Assembly: GCA_964520785.1 (NCBI GenBank)
Contig: CAZFQG010000156.1
Span: 1 to 15,361, forward strand
Direction of reading: 5' to 3'
DNA: 15,361 bases
Source of the DNA: CAZFQG01 sp964520785
GTDB lineage: Bacteria; Planctomycetota; Planctomycetia; Pirellulales; Thermoguttaceae
The notes under the pieces are model-generated. The model was not told where the DNA came from. It did not search any database and saw only the letters and a program-made list of their open reading frames with translations. Both the position numbers and the translations under genes were made by a program. Positions 14,810-15,361 of this stretch are shown piece by piece; the first letter of the stretch is position 1, and the number at the start of each line of letters is the position of its first letter.

Positions 14810-15361
14810 CTACCCCTGGGTTCCCAGCAGCCACGTTAGCAGACCCTTCTGGGCATGCATCCGATTTCCTGCCTGGCGGACGACGACGCTTTGTGGACCG
14901 TCCATGACCTCATCCGTCACTTCCTCTCCCCTTCGAGCGGGAAGGCAGTGCAGAAAACACGCCTCCTTGGGCGCGTGGGCCATGAGCTTGCCGTTCACCT
15001 GGAAATCGGCCAGTTCCTTCAGCCGAATTCCCCGCTCCTGCTCCTGGCCCATGCTGGCGAAGACGTCGGTACAAACGGCGGATACCCCGTCGACCGCCGC
15101 GTATGGGTCTTCGGTCATCTCAAACGCGAGGTCCGGCACGGAGTCGCGGATGAATTCCAGCGAACGCTCGTCGAACTGATATTTTTTCGGGGCCGCCAAG
15201 GTCATCGCCATTCCGGCGTGTCCGCAACCGACGGCAAGGCTCCGCGCGACGTTGTTCGCGTCGCCGATCCAGGCGACTTTACGCCCTTTGAGGGTTCCGA
15301 ACACCTCGCGGATCGTAAAAAGATCGGCCAGCGTCTGGCAGGGATGCAGGTAGTCGGTCAG
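14810..15361 (-). CDS. argF: Ornithine carbamoyltransferase, C-terminal part
   Basis: Anabolic ornithine carbamoyltransferase, which makes citrulline from ornithine and carbamoyl phosphate in arginine synthesis. The gene enters from the right edge: codons from 15361 read LTDYLHPCQTLADL, containing the HPCQ motif of the carbamoyl phosphate site, so the GTG at 15304 is an internal valine. The ornithine-binding domain follows with GRKVAWIGDANNVARSL, the SMGQE loop (Ser-Met-Gly) and HCLPARRGEEV with the catalytic Cys of HCLP. It ends QKGLLTWLLGTQG, near the usual C-terminus. About 183 residues are present of roughly 305-320. HCLPARRGEEV and SMGQE favour ornithine over aspartate or acetylornithine carbamoyltransferase. 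It converges on the secreted glycosidase-like gene. Confidence 0.95.
   Translation of the reverse strand: MTDYLHPCQTLADLFTIREVFGTLKGRKVAWIGDANNVARSLAVGCGHAGMAMTLAAPKKYQFDERSLEFIRDSVPDLAFEMTEDPYAAVDGVSAVCTDVFASMGQEQERGIRLKELADFQVNGKLMAHAPKEACFLHCLPARRGEEVTDEVMDGPQSVVVRQAGNRMHAQKGLLTWLLGTQG

Overview
The window looks like chromosomal DNA of a planctomycete (Planctomycetota, possibly Pirellulales or Thermoguttaceae; the rank below phylum is a guess). The evidence is high GC, weak or missing Shine-Dalgarno sites before several genes, a futalosine-pathway menaquinone gene (mqnC), an ABC permease fused to a CPBP intramembrane protease, and two secreted proteins that both end in dockerin-type calcium repeats plus a PEP-CTERM sorting tail. 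There are nine complete or partial recognisable protein genes plus one gene remnant. I see no tRNA, rRNA, CRISPR array, insertion sequence or prophage.

Layout. Plus strand, 1-5290: the 3' part of mqnC; then a tight three-gene unit made of a NatA-like ABC ATPase, a NatB-like permease/CPBP protease fusion (ATGA overlap) and a COG0402 amidohydrolase (3-nt gap). A candidate promoter and an 11-bp inverted repeat lie between mqnC and this unit. Minus strand, 9417-5311: a secreted dockerin/PEP-CTERM protein with a very good sigma70-like promoter, followed 27 nt later by a large AddB/RexB-type nuclease, which converges on the amidohydrolase. Plus strand, 9930-14755: a BaiN/HI0933-type flavoprotein behind a roughly 380-nt leader region, a DUF4097-like remnant, a low-specificity threonine aldolase, and a secreted beta-propeller glycosidase-like protein with dockerin and PEP-CTERM. 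Minus strand, 15361-14810: the C-terminal part of ornithine carbamoyltransferase (argF), cut by the window edge. A hairpin lies between the last two convergent genes.

How the genes may work together. mqnC and the amidohydrolase could both serve menaquinone synthesis, because aminodeoxyfutalosine deaminases are COG0402 enzymes; this is an inference. The ABC ATPase and permease clearly form one exporter. The two dockerin/PEP-CTERM proteins probably share one export and sorting route. The remaining genes are metabolic or repair housekeeping with no evident link.

I did not find a clear new defence or mobile system. The most unusual items are the permease-protease fusion unit with its amidohydrolase, and the flavoprotein leader, which has a promoter-like element, a 15-nt direct repeat and a hairpin that hides the Shine-Dalgarno sequence.
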